DNA of 64,000 nt from Massilia phyllostachyos (GCF_021044825.1 NZ_JAJNOC010000008.1:62001-126000), one strand, 5' to 3'; positions 1-9,688 are shown, counted from the stretch's first letter. The notes: generated by a model not told the origin, from the sequence alone. Numbers and translations: made by a program.

Positions 1-1247
1 TGGGCGTGACGGCCATGGCGGCCGGCGAGGCGCAGCAAGAGCGCGGCCGGCACGCCACGCGGCCCACGCGGCAGGAAGCCGGGCGCGAACACCGGCTGCG
101 GCGACAAGTCCGGCCGCCACGCCGGCATCTGGCGCGCCACGTGGGCCAGCACGTCGAGGGCGATGGCGCGGAAGGTGGTCAGCTTGCCGCCGGTGACGCC
201 CACCAGGCCCGGCTCGTCCCACACCAGATGCTCGCGCGTCTCCTTCGACGGCGCGCCGTGGCTGCCGCTGTCGAGCACGGGACGCACGCCGGCGTAGGTC
301 GCCAGCACGTCGGCATCCTCCAGGTGCAGCTGCGGGAACTGCGCGCGCAGGGCGTTCAACAGGTAGTCGAATTCGGCGCGGGTCACGCGCGCCTCGCCGG
401 CCAGGTCGTCGGCATGGTCGACGTCGGTGGTGCCGACCAGGGTCGCGCCCTCCCAGGGGAAGGCGAACACCGGACGGCCATCCTCGGGATGCATCAGGCT
501 CACCGCCTGCGCCAGCGGCAGGCGCCAGGCCGGCAGGACCAGGTGGCTGCCGCGCAGGGGCCGCAGTCTCGGTGCGCTGCCCTGCCCGGCCAGTGCGCCG
601 GCCCAGGCGCCGGTGGCGTTCACCACGAGCGGGGCACGTACCTCGTGAATGCTGCCGGTACGCGCATCGCGCAGCCGCGCCCCGATCACGCGTCCGTCGC
701 TGCGCAAGAGCGAATCGACCGCCACGTAATTGCGCGCCTGGGCGCCGTGCTCGCGCGCCTCGTCCAGCACCCGCAATACCAGCCGCGCGTCATCGGTCTT
801 GGCGTCCATGTAGCGGATGCCGCCCTGCAGGCCGGCCTGCTCGATGTTCGGCGCCAGCATCGCGAATCCGCCGGCGTCGACCCAGTGGCGCTCGCGCCGC
901 CCGGCCAGGAAATCGTAGATCGCCAGGCCCGCCAGGAAGCTGCGCCGCTTGCGCCGGCTGGCGCCGTAGTCGGCAAAGGCGAAGCCCTGCGGCTCGACCA
1001 GGCCGGGCGCATCGCGCAGCAGGGCTTCGCGCTCGCGCACCGATTCGCGCGTCAGGCGCAGCCGGCCTTCGGCCAGGTAGCGCAGGCCGCCGTGCACCAG
1101 CTTCGACGAGCGGCTCGACGTCCCCCAGGCGAAGTCGCGCTGCTCGACCAGCAGGGCTTTCAGGCCGCGCCGCGACGCCTCCAGCAGCACGCCGGCGCCG
1201 GTGATGCCGCCGCCGATCACGAGCAGGTCCCAGTCGCCGTCCGTCAT
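1..1247 (-). CDS. glpD: Aerobic glycerol-3-phosphate dehydrogenase GlpD (C-terminus beyond window)
   Basis: FAD-dependent dehydrogenase that oxidises sn-glycerol-3-phosphate to dihydroxyacetone phosphate at the inner membrane and passes electrons to quinone. The visible 415 codons begin with a dinucleotide-binding fold: GGGITGAG lies at residues 12-19. It continues with family-typical segments such as GTSSRSSKLVHGGLRYL, VNATGAWA and GGKLTTFR. The ATG at 1247-1245 overlaps the stop of the upstream flavoprotein gene by four bases (ATGA), so the two are probably translationally coupled. The 3' end lies beyond base 1. Gene identity is firm; a specialised polyol-linked paralogue cannot be excluded because the C-terminus is missing. 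Confidence 0.9.
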   Translation of the reverse strand, partial: MTDGDWDLLVIGGGITGAGVLLEASRRGLKALLVEQRDFAWGTSSRSSKLVHGGLRYLAEGRLRLTRESVREREALLRDAPGLVEPQGFAFADYGASRRKRRSFLAGLAIYDFLAGRRERHWVDAGGFAMLAPNIEQAGLQGGIRYMDAKTDDARLVLRVLDEAREHGAQARNYVAVDSLLRSDGRVIGARLRDARTGSIHEVRAPLVVNATGAWAGALAGQGSAPRLRPLRGSHLVLPAWRLPLAQAVSLMHPEDGRPVFAFPWEGATLVGTTDVDHADDLAGEARVTRAEFDYLLNALRAQFPQLHLEDADVLATYAGVRPVLDSGSHGAPSKETREHLVWDEPGLVGVTGGKLTTFRAIALDVLAHVARQMPAWRPDLSPQPVFAPGFLPRGPRGVPAALLLRLAGRHGRHA

Positions 1248-2839
1248 GGCGCCAGCAGCTTGCCCGGATTCATGCGGCCATCCGGATCGAACTGGCGGAA
1301 CAGCGCCGCCATCGCCTTCATCCCGAGTTCCCCCTTCTCCTCCGCGAGCCAGGGCGCGTGGTCGACGCCGACGCCGTGCTGGTGGCTGATGGTGCCGCCG
1401 GCCGCCACGATGGCTTCCGACACCCTGTCCTTCAACTGGCGCCAGCGCAGCATGTCGGCCTCGAACTCGCCCGTCAGGCGGAACACGAAGGTCGAATACA
1501 CGCTGGCCCCCTGCGGGTACAGGTGCGACAGGTGGGTGTAGGCGTGCACCTTTTCGCCCTGCGCCTGCAGCGCCTGCGCGGCGGCGCGCTCGATCCCTTC
1601 CATCGCATGGGTCACGCGCGGCCAGTCGACCGCCGTCTCGACGGTGTCGATCGCATAACCGTGCGCCCACGCCGCGTTGCGCAGGTAGACGCTGCGGAAG
1701 CGGTTGCGGCGCCAGCGCTCGCCGAGACCCCGGCCCACGTGCACGCCCCTATGGCGGCGCGCCAGCGCCAGGGCGGCCTTTATCGCCGGCACCGCCTGCG
1801 CTTTTTCTCCGCTGGCGCCGATCATCAGCATGCACTTGCCGTTGCCGCTGCCGCGCAAGGCGAGCCAGCCTTCCAGCAGCCGCACCACCCGCGGGTGGCC
1901 GGCCAGCGTCAGCATGGTGGTCGTCTCGACCGCGTTCGACAGGCGCAGCATCGACAGCGCCAGCTTCGCCTGCGCCAGTTCGCGCACCGCGGCCACCGCC
2001 CGTTCCCAGTCGGGGAAGAACACCGCATGGAAGGCTTCGTGCTGCGGCAGGCGGCTGATGCGCACCGTCGCGTGGGTCAGGATGCCGAGGCGTCCTTCGG
2101 AGCCGAGCACCATCTCGCGCACGTCCACGCCGGCGCTCGAGGCCGGAAAGGTCGGGATCTCGAGCGTGCCCGCCGGCGTCTCGACCCGTCCGCCCGCGAA
2201 CAGCCCCTCGATGCGCCCGTAGCGCAGCGACTGCTGGCCGGACGAACGCGTCACCACCCAGCCGCCCAGGGTCGAGTATTCGAAGGATTGCGGGAAGTGG
2301 CCGAGGGTGTAGCCGTGGGCGCGCAGCTGGGCTTCCAGGTCGGGGCCGGCCACGCCCGCGCAGAAGGTGGCCAGCTGCGCTTCGCGGTCGAGCGAGATCA
2401 TGGCGCGCATGCGGCGCATGTCGATGCTCAGGGTCGGCCGGGATGGGTCATGCACGCCGAGGTGGCCGGCCACGCTGGTGCCGCCGCCGTAGGGGATGAC
2501 GTCGGCGCCGTTGGCGGCGGCGTAGGCGAGCAGCGTGCGCACCTGCTCGGAACACTCCGGATAGCCGACGCCGTCCGGCGCCGCATGCACGCGGCCGTGG
2601 CGCAGGCGCAGCCAGTCGGGCAGGCTCTGGCCGAGGGCGTGCAGCAGCCGCGTCGGCGCGCTGGCGTCGACCAGCGGGTGCGGCGGCAGGCGGCCGGGCG
2701 GCAGCGCGGCGCAGGCGGCGTCGAAAGTGGCGTCGCGCGGCGCCGTGCCCGGTCCGATCCGCTCGCCCAGGAAGCCAAGCGCCTCCGGCCCCAGGGGCAC
2801 ATCGATCGTATCGTCACCCCAGCCGTTCCACCGCCGCAT
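1244..2839 (-). CDS. FAD-binding oxidoreductase, alkyldihydroxyacetonephosphate synthase-like
   Basis: A 531-residue flavoprotein of the PCMH/VAO superfamily. The FAD-binding segment PYGGGTSVAGH is at residues 116-126, followed by FPQSFEYSTLGGWVVTRSSG and LGSEGRLGILT. A late HQHGVGVDHAPWL corresponds to the histidine-rich active-site motif of alkyl-DHAP synthases. Bacterial members often sit beside glpD and may act on glycerol-phosphate-derived or other 2-hydroxy acid substrates; true ether-lipid synthesis is not established for them. It is first in a two-gene unit with glpD (four-base overlap). A GAGGG ribosome site precedes the ATG at 2839. An AraC regulator is transcribed divergently from 2916, with an AT-rich stretch (TATATAC) between them. 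Confidence 0.85.
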   Translation of the reverse strand: MRRWNGWGDDTIDVPLGPEALGFLGERIGPGTAPRDATFDAACAALPPGRLPPHPLVDASAPTRLLHALGQSLPDWLRLRHGRVHAAPDGVGYPECSEQVRTLLAYAAANGADVIPYGGGTSVAGHLGVHDPSRPTLSIDMRRMRAMISLDREAQLATFCAGVAGPDLEAQLRAHGYTLGHFPQSFEYSTLGGWVVTRSSGQQSLRYGRIEGLFAGGRVETPAGTLEIPTFPASSAGVDVREMVLGSEGRLGILTHATVRISRLPQHEAFHAVFFPDWERAVAAVRELAQAKLALSMLRLSNAVETTTMLTLAGHPRVVRLLEGWLALRGSGNGKCMLMIGASGEKAQAVPAIKAALALARRHRGVHVGRGLGERWRRNRFRSVYLRNAAWAHGYAIDTVETAVDWPRVTHAMEGIERAAAQALQAQGEKVHAYTHLSHLYPQGASVYSTFVFRLTGEFEADMLRWRQLKDRVSEAIVAAGGTISHQHGVGVDHAPWLAEEKGELGMKAMAALFRQFDPDGRMNPGKLLAP

Positions 2840-2915
2840 GCCATCCCTCTTATATACTATTGACGATCTATCACGGCAGAGTAAGCATTCGTACCTTCAA
2901 CCGTCTTGCGCTTTC

Positions 2916-3950
2916 ATGACACAGCCTTGCTCCATTGCGTCATCCCCGGATGGCGGCCGGGTCACCGGCGCCTACCTGCAGCCGCTCATCGAGACGGCGG
3001 CGGCGCGCGGCGTCTCTGCTCCCCGCCTCGCCGCGGCGGCCGGCCTGCCGGCGCACGCCTTGAGTCCCCTGCCCGATTCGCTCGCGGCGCGCGACTACAT
3101 CGCCCTGCTGGAGGCCGGCGCCAGGCGGTGCGAAGACCCGCACTTCGGCCTGCACGTGGGCGAACGGGTGCGGCCCGGCACCTTCACGGTCTACGGCCTG
3201 GTCCTGATGGCCTGCCGCGACTTCGGCCATGCGCTGGAACAGACGCAGCGCTACGAAGTGCTGGCCCATGACCTGGGACGCACGCGGCTCGACGTCGAGG
3301 GCGCGGACGCGCTGTACGCCTGGATCAGCCACTACCCCGCCGCCTCGCGGCATCTGGTGGAAAGCGTGTTCGCCGGCATTCGCGTGTTCGGCAGCTGGCT
3401 GGCCGGCCGCCCGCTCGGCCCGCGCCAGGTCGCATTCGTCCATCACAGCGACGCCGCGCTCGACGAGTACGAACGCGTGCTCGGCGTGCGCCCGCAATTC
3501 GGCGCTGCTGGAAACGTGGCGCGCTTCGACGCCGCCATCCTCGCCATGCCGGTGCCGGACGCCGACCCGAGCCTCTACCCGGTGCTGCGCCAGCACGCCG
3601 AGCGCGTCCTCGGCGCGCGCAATGCCGCCGGCGACGGCATCCTGGCCCAGGTCCGTTCGCTGCTCGTCCAGCAGCTCGCCCACGGCGGCGCGCGCCTGCC
3701 GGCGATCGCCGCGGCGCTCGGGATGTCGCCGCGCACCCTGCAGCGCAAGCTGGCCGACGCCGGCGCCAGCTTCCAGGAACTGCTCGACGGCGCCCGCTAC
3801 GAACTGGCGCGCGACTACCTGCGCCAGCGCGAGCTCGGCCTGGTCGATATCGCCTTCCTGCTCGGCTACCAGGAACAGAGCGCGTTCACCCATGCGTTCC
3901 GCGAGTGGTCGGGGATGAATCCCGGCGCCTGGCGCGAGCGTGGCCGCTGA
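2916..3950 (+). CDS. AraC-family transcriptional regulator (Arabinose_bd-type N-terminus)
   Basis: A 344-residue regulator. Residues about 15-210 match the N-terminal 'arabinose-binding' (PF12625-like) ligand/dimer domain, with FGLHVGERVRPGTFTVYG and later an FVH/AALDEYER segment. The last 100 residues are an AraC double helix-turn-helix (IAAALGMSPRTLQRKL, then IAFLLGYQEQSAFTHAF). I chose the ATG at 2916 because longer in-frame starts run into the divergent flavoprotein gene. The head-to-head arrangement suggests it controls the flavoprotein-glpD unit, probably in response to glycerol or a related metabolite. That target is an inference from position only. Confidence 0.85.
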   Translation: MTQPCSIASSPDGGRVTGAYLQPLIETAAARGVSAPRLAAAAGLPAHALSPLPDSLAARDYIALLEAGARRCEDPHFGLHVGERVRPGTFTVYGLVLMACRDFGHALEQTQRYEVLAHDLGRTRLDVEGADALYAWISHYPAASRHLVESVFAGIRVFGSWLAGRPLGPRQVAFVHHSDAALDEYERVLGVRPQFGAAGNVARFDAAILAMPVPDADPSLYPVLRQHAERVLGARNAAGDGILAQVRSLLVQQLAHGGARLPAIAAALGMSPRTLQRKLADAGASFQELLDGARYELARDYLRQRELGLVDIAFLLGYQEQSAFTHAFREWSGMNPGAWRERGR

Positions 3951-4056
3951 CACCGGTTTTGCGGCTTATGGCGCGGCCTGAGCAGCCGTCCATCGCCACG
4001 TCGTGCAAGGGCTATAATTGACGGAATAGCGAATGCGCCCCTTACCGGTTACCGAC

Positions 4057-5268
4057 GTGAATCCCCATCTCGACCAGCTCCACCCTTACCCCTTCGAACA
4101 GCTGCGCCAGCTCTTCAGCGGTGTGACCCCGAACGCCGCCTACAGCCCGATCAGCCTGGGCATCGGCGAACCCAAGCACCCGACCCCGGCCTTCATCGAG
4201 AAAGCGCTGATGCATGCGATGTCCGGCCTGTCGAGCTACCCGAGCACCCACGGCAACGACCCGTTGCGCGCGGCGATCGCGGGCTGGCTGGAGAGGCGCT
4301 ACGGCATCCCGGCGATCGACCCGGCCACCATGGTGCTGCCGGTGAACGGTTCGCGCGAGGCGCTGTTCGCGTTTGCCCAGTGCGTCGTCGACTCTTCAAA
4401 GGGCGACGCGCTGGTGATGAGCCCGAACCCGTTTTATCAGATCTACGAGGGCGCGGCGCTGTTGTGCGGCGCCCGGCCGTATTACGTGAATTCGGAACCG
4501 GGCCGCAACTTCGCGCCCGACTTCGGCAGCGTGCCGGATGAGGTCTGGTCGCGCGTGCAGCTGCTGTACGTCTGCTCGCCCGGCAATCCGACCGGCGCCG
4601 TGCTGACCCAGGACGACTGGCAGCAGCTGTTCGCGCTGTCCGACCGCCACGGTTTCGTGATCGCCTCGGACGAGTGCTATTCCGAGATCTACTTCGGTAC
4701 CACGCCGCCGCTGGGCGCGCTGGAAGCGGCGCACGGGCTGGGCCGCAGCGGCGGCGAGCGTCCATATAAGAACCTGGTGGTGTTCTCGAGCCTGTCGAAG
4801 CGTTCCAACGTGCCGGGCATGCGCTCGGGTTTCGTCGCGGGCGACCCGCAGCTCATGAAGAAATTCCTGCTCTACCGTACCTACAGCGGCGGCGCCATGC
4901 CGCCGCCGGTGCAGGCGGCGTCCGTCGCGGCCTGGAACGATGAGCACCACGTGCAGGACAACCGCGCGCTCTACCGCGAGAAGTTCAACCTCATCACGCC
5001 GCTGTTGAAAGGGGTGATGGACGTCGAGCTGCCCGACGCCGGCTTCTACCTGTGGGCCGACGTGCGCCGTAGCGGCCTGTCGGACACCGAGTTCGCACGC
5101 CGCCTGTACGCCGAATATAATGTGACGGTTTTGCCGGGCTCTTACCTCGCGCGCGAAGCGCACGGCGTGAATCCGGGCCGCAACCGGATCCGCATGGCGC
5201 TGGTCGCCGGCGTGGACGAGGGACTCGAGGCGGCCAACCGCATCAATGAGTTCTGCAAGGGCCTGTAA
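4057..5268 (+). CDS. dapC: Succinyldiaminopimelate transaminase DapC
   Basis: PLP-dependent class I/II aminotransferase (403 residues) that converts N-succinyl-2-amino-6-oxopimelate to N-succinyl-LL-diaminopimelate in lysine and peptidoglycan synthesis. The PLP lysine is in SSLSKRSNVPGMRSGF. Other visible landmarks are YPSTHGNDPLR, SPGNPTGAVL and SDECYSEIYF. From family knowledge the protein usually begins xNPHLDxLxPYPF, which fits the GTG at 4057; an ATG at 4033 would add eight residues. A TATAAT -10 box lies at 4013-4018, so transcription probably starts near 4025, which also favours the GTG. The gene is followed by dapD after 39 bases. Confidence 0.93.
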   Translation: MNPHLDQLHPYPFEQLRQLFSGVTPNAAYSPISLGIGEPKHPTPAFIEKALMHAMSGLSSYPSTHGNDPLRAAIAGWLERRYGIPAIDPATMVLPVNGSREALFAFAQCVVDSSKGDALVMSPNPFYQIYEGAALLCGARPYYVNSEPGRNFAPDFGSVPDEVWSRVQLLYVCSPGNPTGAVLTQDDWQQLFALSDRHGFVIASDECYSEIYFGTTPPLGALEAAHGLGRSGGERPYKNLVVFSSLSKRSNVPGMRSGFVAGDPQLMKKFLLYRTYSGGAMPPPVQAASVAAWNDEHHVQDNRALYREKFNLITPLLKGVMDVELPDAGFYLWADVRRSGLSDTEFARRLYAEYNVTVLPGSYLAREAHGVNPGRNRIRMALVAGVDEGLEAANRINEFCKGL

Positions 5269-5307
5269 GCGGCAGCACAACGAATCAACCCAACCATAGA
5301 AGCAATC

Positions 5308-6135
5308 ATGACCCAACAACTCCAGAACATCATCGACACCGCGTGGGAACAGCGCGCGGAGATCAGCCCGACCAGCGCCAGCGCCGAGGTGCGCGACGCG
5401 GTCGCCCACGTGCTCGCCGGCCTGGATGCCGGCACCCTGCGCGTGGCGCAAAAGGACACCGGCAGCTGGGTCGTGAACCAGTGGATCAAGAAGGCGGTCC
5501 TGCTGTCGTTCCGCCTCGAGAACAACGTGCCGGTGCCTGCGGGCGGCGGCATGCAGTTCTACGACAAGGTGCCGACCAAGTTCGCCGACTACAGCGCCGA
5601 GGACTTCGCCAAGGGGGGCTTTCGCGTGGTGCCGCCGGCCGTCGCGCGCCGCGGCAGCTTCATCGGCAAGAACGTGGTCTTGATGCCGTCCTACGTCAAC
5701 ATCGGCGCCTACGTCGATGAAGGCGCGATGGTCGACACCTGGGCCACCGTCGGCTCCTGCGCCCAGATCGGCAAGAACGTCCACCTGTCCGGCGGCGTCG
5801 GCATCGGCGGCGTGCTGGAACCGATGCAGGCGAATCCGACCATCATCGAAGACAACTGTTTCATCGGCGCGCGTTCGGAGATCGTCGAAGGCGTGATCGT
5901 GGAAGAGAACTCGGTGATTTCGATGGGCGTGTACATCGGGCAGTCGACCAAGATTTATAACCGTGAAACCGGCGAAGTGACGTATGGCCGTGTGCCGTCG
6001 GGCTCCGTGGTGGTGTCGGGTTCGCTGCCGTCAGCCGATGGCAAGTACAGCCTGTATTGTGCGGTGATCGTCAAGCGGGTGGATGCGCAGACGCGTTCCA
6101 AGACCGGCATCAACGAGCTGCTGCGCGGCGACTAA
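5308..6135 (+). CDS. dapD: 2,3,4,5-tetrahydropyridine-2,6-dicarboxylate N-succinyltransferase DapD
   Basis: A 275-residue acyltransferase that succinylates tetrahydrodipicolinate, the step two before DapC. The middle and C-terminal parts show left-handed beta-helix hexapeptide repeats (IGKNVVLMPSYVNIGAYV, IGKNVHLSGGVGIGGV, EDNCFIGARSEIVEGVIV), the hallmark of trimeric LbH transferases. The family segment FRVVPPAVARRGSFI is present and the length matches the family. It follows dapC closely on the same strand, so the two are probably co-transcribed. Confidence 0.97.
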   Translation: MTQQLQNIIDTAWEQRAEISPTSASAEVRDAVAHVLAGLDAGTLRVAQKDTGSWVVNQWIKKAVLLSFRLENNVPVPAGGGMQFYDKVPTKFADYSAEDFAKGGFRVVPPAVARRGSFIGKNVVLMPSYVNIGAYVDEGAMVDTWATVGSCAQIGKNVHLSGGVGIGGVLEPMQANPTIIEDNCFIGARSEIVEGVIVEENSVISMGVYIGQSTKIYNRETGEVTYGRVPSGSVVVSGSLPSADGKYSLYCAVIVKRVDAQTRSKTGINELLRGD

Positions 6136-6143
6136 GCTGCTGC

Positions 6144-6179
6144 TTGAACGCGCGGTCGGGGGACCCGACCACCCTGCGA
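6144..6179 (+). repeat. Degenerate copy of the TAGGGTGG hairpin repeat
   Basis: Begins with TTGAACGCG and ends with ACCACCCTGCGA, matching the right half of the fuller copy at 29419-29453 with several changes. It contains a perfect 7-bp stem, GGTCGGG/CCCGACC with a GGA loop (6154-6170). It sits between dapD and pilU and could terminate or stabilise the dap transcript. There is no T-tract. Confidence 0.55.
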
Positions 6180-6220
6180 CTGCGTGTTCGACACGATTCG
6201 ATATTACCGGGGAGACGACG

Positions 6221-7366
6221 ATGGCCATGGACCGCCTGTTCCAGCTGATGAAGGAGAAGAACGCTTCCGACATGTTCTTCGCCGTGAATTCGCCGGTGCA
6301 CATCAAGATCAACGGGAACCTCATCCCGATCAACCAGCATCGTCTCGAACCGGAAAACATCCTCTCGCTCCTGTCCGAGATCGCCACGCCGGAGCAGATG
6401 CAGGAACTCGAGCGCGAGAACGAGCTGAATATGGGCGTCTCGGTCCCGAACCTGGGGCGCTACCGTCTGTCGGCCTTCCGCCAGCGCGGCACCATCTCCG
6501 CCGTGTTCCGCTTCGTGCCGGCGAATATCCCGCCGCTCGGCGAACTCGGCCTGCCGCCGGTGCTGTCCGAACTGATCATGGAAAAGCGCGGCCTGCTTCT
6601 CATCGTCGGCGCCACCGGTTCCGGCAAGTCGACCACCATCGCCTCGATGCTGGACCATCGCAACGAACAGCGCACCGGCCACATCCTGACCCTGGAAGAC
6701 CCGATCGAATACCTCTTCAAGAACAAGAAATCGATCGTCAACCAGCGCGAGATCGGCAGTGATGCCACGAGCTTCGGCACGGCCCTGCGCAACTCGATGC
6801 GCCAGGCGCCGGACTGCATCCTGATCGGCGAGATCCGCGACAAGGAAACCATGGCGGCGGCGCTGGCCTATGCGCAGTCGGGCCACCTGGTGCTGGCCAC
6901 GCTCCACGCCAACAACAGCTACAACGCGCTGAACCGCATCATCAGCTTCTACCCGATCGAGAACCGCGCCGCCCTGCTGCAGGACCTGTCGTCCGCGGTG
7001 AAGGCGATCGTCTCGCAGCGCCTGGTGAAATCCGCCGCCGGCGGCCAGCGCCAGGCCGCTGTCGAGGTCATGCTCAATACCCGCTATATCGCCGACCTGA
7101 TCGAAAAAGGAGAGATCGGCCAGATCAAGGAAGCGATGGACAAGAGCCTGTCGCCGGGTTCGCAGTCCTTCGAGACGGCCCTGCTCAAGCTGGTCAAGGA
7201 CGGTCTCGTCACGCAGGAAGAAGCGCTGGCGAATGCCGACTCCGCCACCAACCTGCTCTGGCTGCTCAACAACGGCCCCGAAAGCCAGGTGCAGCCGGAA
7301 GAAGAGAAGAAGCCCGCCGAGCCGCAGCAGGGCGCGTCCTTTACGGAGTTCACCCTCAACTCCTGA
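6221..7366 (+). CDS. pilU: Type IV pilus retraction ATPase PilU
   Basis: A 381-residue PilT/VirB11-family ATPase of type IV pilus retraction and twitching motility. Walker A is GATGSGKST (residues 130-138). Also present are the Asp-box LEDPIEYLF, Walker B region DCILIGEIRDKETM, and the His-box HLVLATLHANNS. The MDRLFQLMKEKNASDMFF N-terminus and the acidic tail after about residue 350 are PilU-like rather than PilT-like. The ATG at 6221 has a GGGGAGA ribosome site. No other core pilus assembly gene is next to it. It lies inside the dap cluster, between dapD and the interrupting LysR gene. Confidence 0.92.
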   Translation: MAMDRLFQLMKEKNASDMFFAVNSPVHIKINGNLIPINQHRLEPENILSLLSEIATPEQMQELERENELNMGVSVPNLGRYRLSAFRQRGTISAVFRFVPANIPPLGELGLPPVLSELIMEKRGLLLIVGATGSGKSTTIASMLDHRNEQRTGHILTLEDPIEYLFKNKKSIVNQREIGSDATSFGTALRNSMRQAPDCILIGEIRDKETMAAALAYAQSGHLVLATLHANNSYNALNRIISFYPIENRAALLQDLSSAVKAIVSQRLVKSAAGGQRQAAVEVMLNTRYIADLIEKGEIGQIKEAMDKSLSPGSQSFETALLKLVKDGLVTQEEALANADSATNLLWLLNNGPESQVQPEEEKKPAEPQQGASFTEFTLNS

Positions 7367-8250
7367 TGTTCGAACTGAGCCAGCTGCGCTGCTTCGTCGC
7401 GGTCGCCGAGGAACTGCACTTCAGCCGCGCCGCCGAGCGCCTGAACATGACCCAGCCGCCGCTCAGCCGCCAGATCCGGCTGCTCGAACACCACGTGGGC
7501 GTCCAGCTTTTGGAGCGCAACAGCCGCACCGTCAGCCTGACGGCAGCCGGCAAGGCCTTCTTCCCCGAAGCCGCGCGCATCCTGCGCATCGCCGAGGAAG
7601 CGACTTTTGCTGCGCGCCGCGCCGCCAAGGGCGAACAGGGCAACCTCGCCATCGGTTTTACCTCCGCCTCGGGCTACAGCCTGCTGCCCGAAGTCGTGCG
7701 CCGCCTGCGCGACTGTGCGCCCGGCGTGTCGCTGACGCTCAAGGAACTGGTCAGCACCTCGCAGGTCGAGGCCCTGAACGCCGGTGAACTCGACCTCGGC
7801 CTGCTGCGTCCCCACCCGATGAAAGGCGAACTCGAAAGCCGCCTCATCGCGCGCGAATCGCTGATGCTCGCCATTCCCGAGAGCGAGGCCGAGGCTTGGC
7901 CGCTCGAACCGACCCTGAACGACCTGCACGGCAGGCCCTTCGTCATGTACTCGCCCTACGAGGCGCGACCCTTCTACCTGATGCTGACCGAACGCTTCGC
8001 CCGCGCCGGCGTGGTGCCCGACATCGTCGAGCACATCGGCCAGGTCCACACCATGCTGGCGCTGGTCCGTGCGGGCGTCGGCGCGGCCCTGATCGCGGAA
8101 GGCGCCTCGCGCCTGAAATTCGACGGCACCGTCATGCGCCGGATGGCGACCGAGCCGGTCGAGATGGTCTGCGCCTGGCGCCGCGACAACGACAATCCGG
8201 TCCTGACGCTCTTCAGGAACGTCGTCTTGCCCGACTGCGCCATCGATTGA
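7366..8250 (+). CDS. LysR-family regulator, probably of glucarate catabolism
   Basis: A 294-residue LysR protein. The winged helix-turn-helix is at residues about 3-62 (LSQLRCFVAVAEELHFSRAA, then TQPPLSRQIRLLE), followed by a periplasmic-binding-protein-like effector domain. The ATG overlaps the pilU TGA by one base (TGATG). Glucarate dehydratase starts 91 bases downstream on the same strand, so that gene is its likely target. The dehydratase is separated by a short AT-containing gap that could hold its promoter. The regulated gene is inferred from position. Confidence 0.88.
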   Translation: MFELSQLRCFVAVAEELHFSRAAERLNMTQPPLSRQIRLLEHHVGVQLLERNSRTVSLTAAGKAFFPEAARILRIAEEATFAARRAAKGEQGNLAIGFTSASGYSLLPEVVRRLRDCAPGVSLTLKELVSTSQVEALNAGELDLGLLRPHPMKGELESRLIARESLMLAIPESEAEAWPLEPTLNDLHGRPFVMYSPYEARPFYLMLTERFARAGVVPDIVEHIGQVHTMLALVRAGVGAALIAEGASRLKFDGTVMRRMATEPVEMVCAWRRDNDNPVLTLFRNVVLPDCAID

Positions 8251-8341
8251 TACACATTCTGAATCGGACGCATCAATCTTTGGTTTGCTGGTGAATCGAC
8301 CCGGGAATATCATCCATACAACTCATCCTGGATTGCTCCCC

Positions 8342-9685
8342 ATGCCAACACATTCCGTCAAAGGCGCTCCCATCGTCACGGACCTGCGCGTCGTTCCCGT
8401 CGCAGGCCAGGACAGCATGCTGCTCAATCTGAGTGGCGCGCACGGCCCCTGGTTCACCCGCAACATCGTCATCCTTACCGACAGCGCCGGCAACACCGGC
8501 CTGGGCGAAGTCCCGGGCGGCGAGAAGATCCGCCAGACCATCGGGGACGCGCGCGAACTCGTCGTCGGCAAGCCGCTGGGCGACTACAACGCCGTGCTCA
8601 ATACGATGCGCAAGGCGTTTGCCGACCGCGACGCCGGTGGCCGCGGCCTGCAGACCTTCGACCTGCGCACGACCATCCACGCGGTCACCGCGGTGGAATC
8701 GGCGCTGCTCGACCTGCTCGGCCAGTTCATGGACGTGCCGGTCGCCGCCCTGCTCGGCGAAGGCCAGCAGCGCGCTGCGGTCGAGATGCTCGGTTACCTG
8801 TTCTACGTCGGCGACCGTCGCAAAACGGATCTGGCTTACCGCAACGAGCTTGACGCGGGCGACGCCTGGTTCCGCCTGCGGAATGAAGAAGCGCTGACGC
8901 CCGAATCGATCGTGCGCCTGGCTGAAGCGACCCGCGAACGCTATGGCTTCAACGACTTCAAACTGAAAGGCGGCGTACTGAGTGCGGATGAGGAGATGGA
9001 AGCCATCGTCGCCCTGCACGAGCGCTTCCCCGAGGCGCGCGTCACGCTCGATCCGAACGGCGGCTGGCTGCTGAAGGATGCGATCCGCGTCTGCCGCGAC
9101 AAGCACGGCATCCTCGCCTATGCCGAAGACCCCTGCGGCGCCGAAGGCGGCTTTTCGGGCCGCGAAGTGATGGCGGAGTTCCGCCGCGCCACCGGCCTGC
9201 CAACGGCAACCAACATGATCGCCACCGACTGGCGGCAGATGGCTCACTCGATCCAGCTGCAGTCGGTCGACATCCCGCTGGCCGACCCGCACTTCTGGAC
9301 CATGCAGGGCTCGGTGCGCGTGGCGCAGCTGTGCGAGATGTTCGGCCTGACCTGGGGCTCGCACTCGAACAACCACTTCGACATCTCGCTGGCCATGTTC
9401 ACCCACGTGGGCGCGGCGGCGCCGGGCAAGATGACGGCGATCGACACCCACTGGATCTGGCAGGATGGGCAGCGCGTCACCAAGGAGCCTTTGAAGATCG
9501 AAGGCGGCATGATCCACGTGCCGCAGAAGCCGGGCCTCGGGATCGAGCTCGACGAGGCCGAGCTGGAGAAAGCGCACCAGGCCTACAAGAACATGGGCCT
9601 CGGCGCGCGCGATGACGCGGTAGCGATGCAGTACCTCGTCCCCGGCTGGCAGTTCGACAACAAGCGCCCCTGCCTCGTGCGTTGA
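8342..9685 (+). CDS. gudD: Glucarate dehydratase GudD
   Basis: Enolase-superfamily enzyme (447 residues, as in E. coli GudD) that dehydrates D-glucarate, and often L-idarate, to 5-keto-4-deoxy-D-glucarate. Family catalytic motifs are visible in order: the KxK base in FKLKGG, metal ligands in LDPNGGW and AEDPCG, the Asn in ATNM, the catalytic His in SHSNNHFD, and AIDTHW. The start at 8342 follows a moderately purine-rich leader. Later pathway genes (keto-deoxyglucarate dehydratase or aldolase, transporter) are not in this window. The gene and its LysR partner interrupt the dap block. Confidence 0.94.
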   Translation: MPTHSVKGAPIVTDLRVVPVAGQDSMLLNLSGAHGPWFTRNIVILTDSAGNTGLGEVPGGEKIRQTIGDARELVVGKPLGDYNAVLNTMRKAFADRDAGGRGLQTFDLRTTIHAVTAVESALLDLLGQFMDVPVAALLGEGQQRAAVEMLGYLFYVGDRRKTDLAYRNELDAGDAWFRLRNEEALTPESIVRLAEATRERYGFNDFKLKGGVLSADEEMEAIVALHERFPEARVTLDPNGGWLLKDAIRVCRDKHGILAYAEDPCGAEGGFSGREVMAEFRRATGLPTATNMIATDWRQMAHSIQLQSVDIPLADPHFWTMQGSVRVAQLCEMFGLTWGSHSNNHFDISLAMFTHVGAAAPGKMTAIDTHWIWQDGQRVTKEPLKIEGGMIHVPQKPGLGIELDEAELEKAHQAYKNMGLGARDDAVAMQYLVPGWQFDNKRPCLVR

Positions 9686-9688
9686 TTG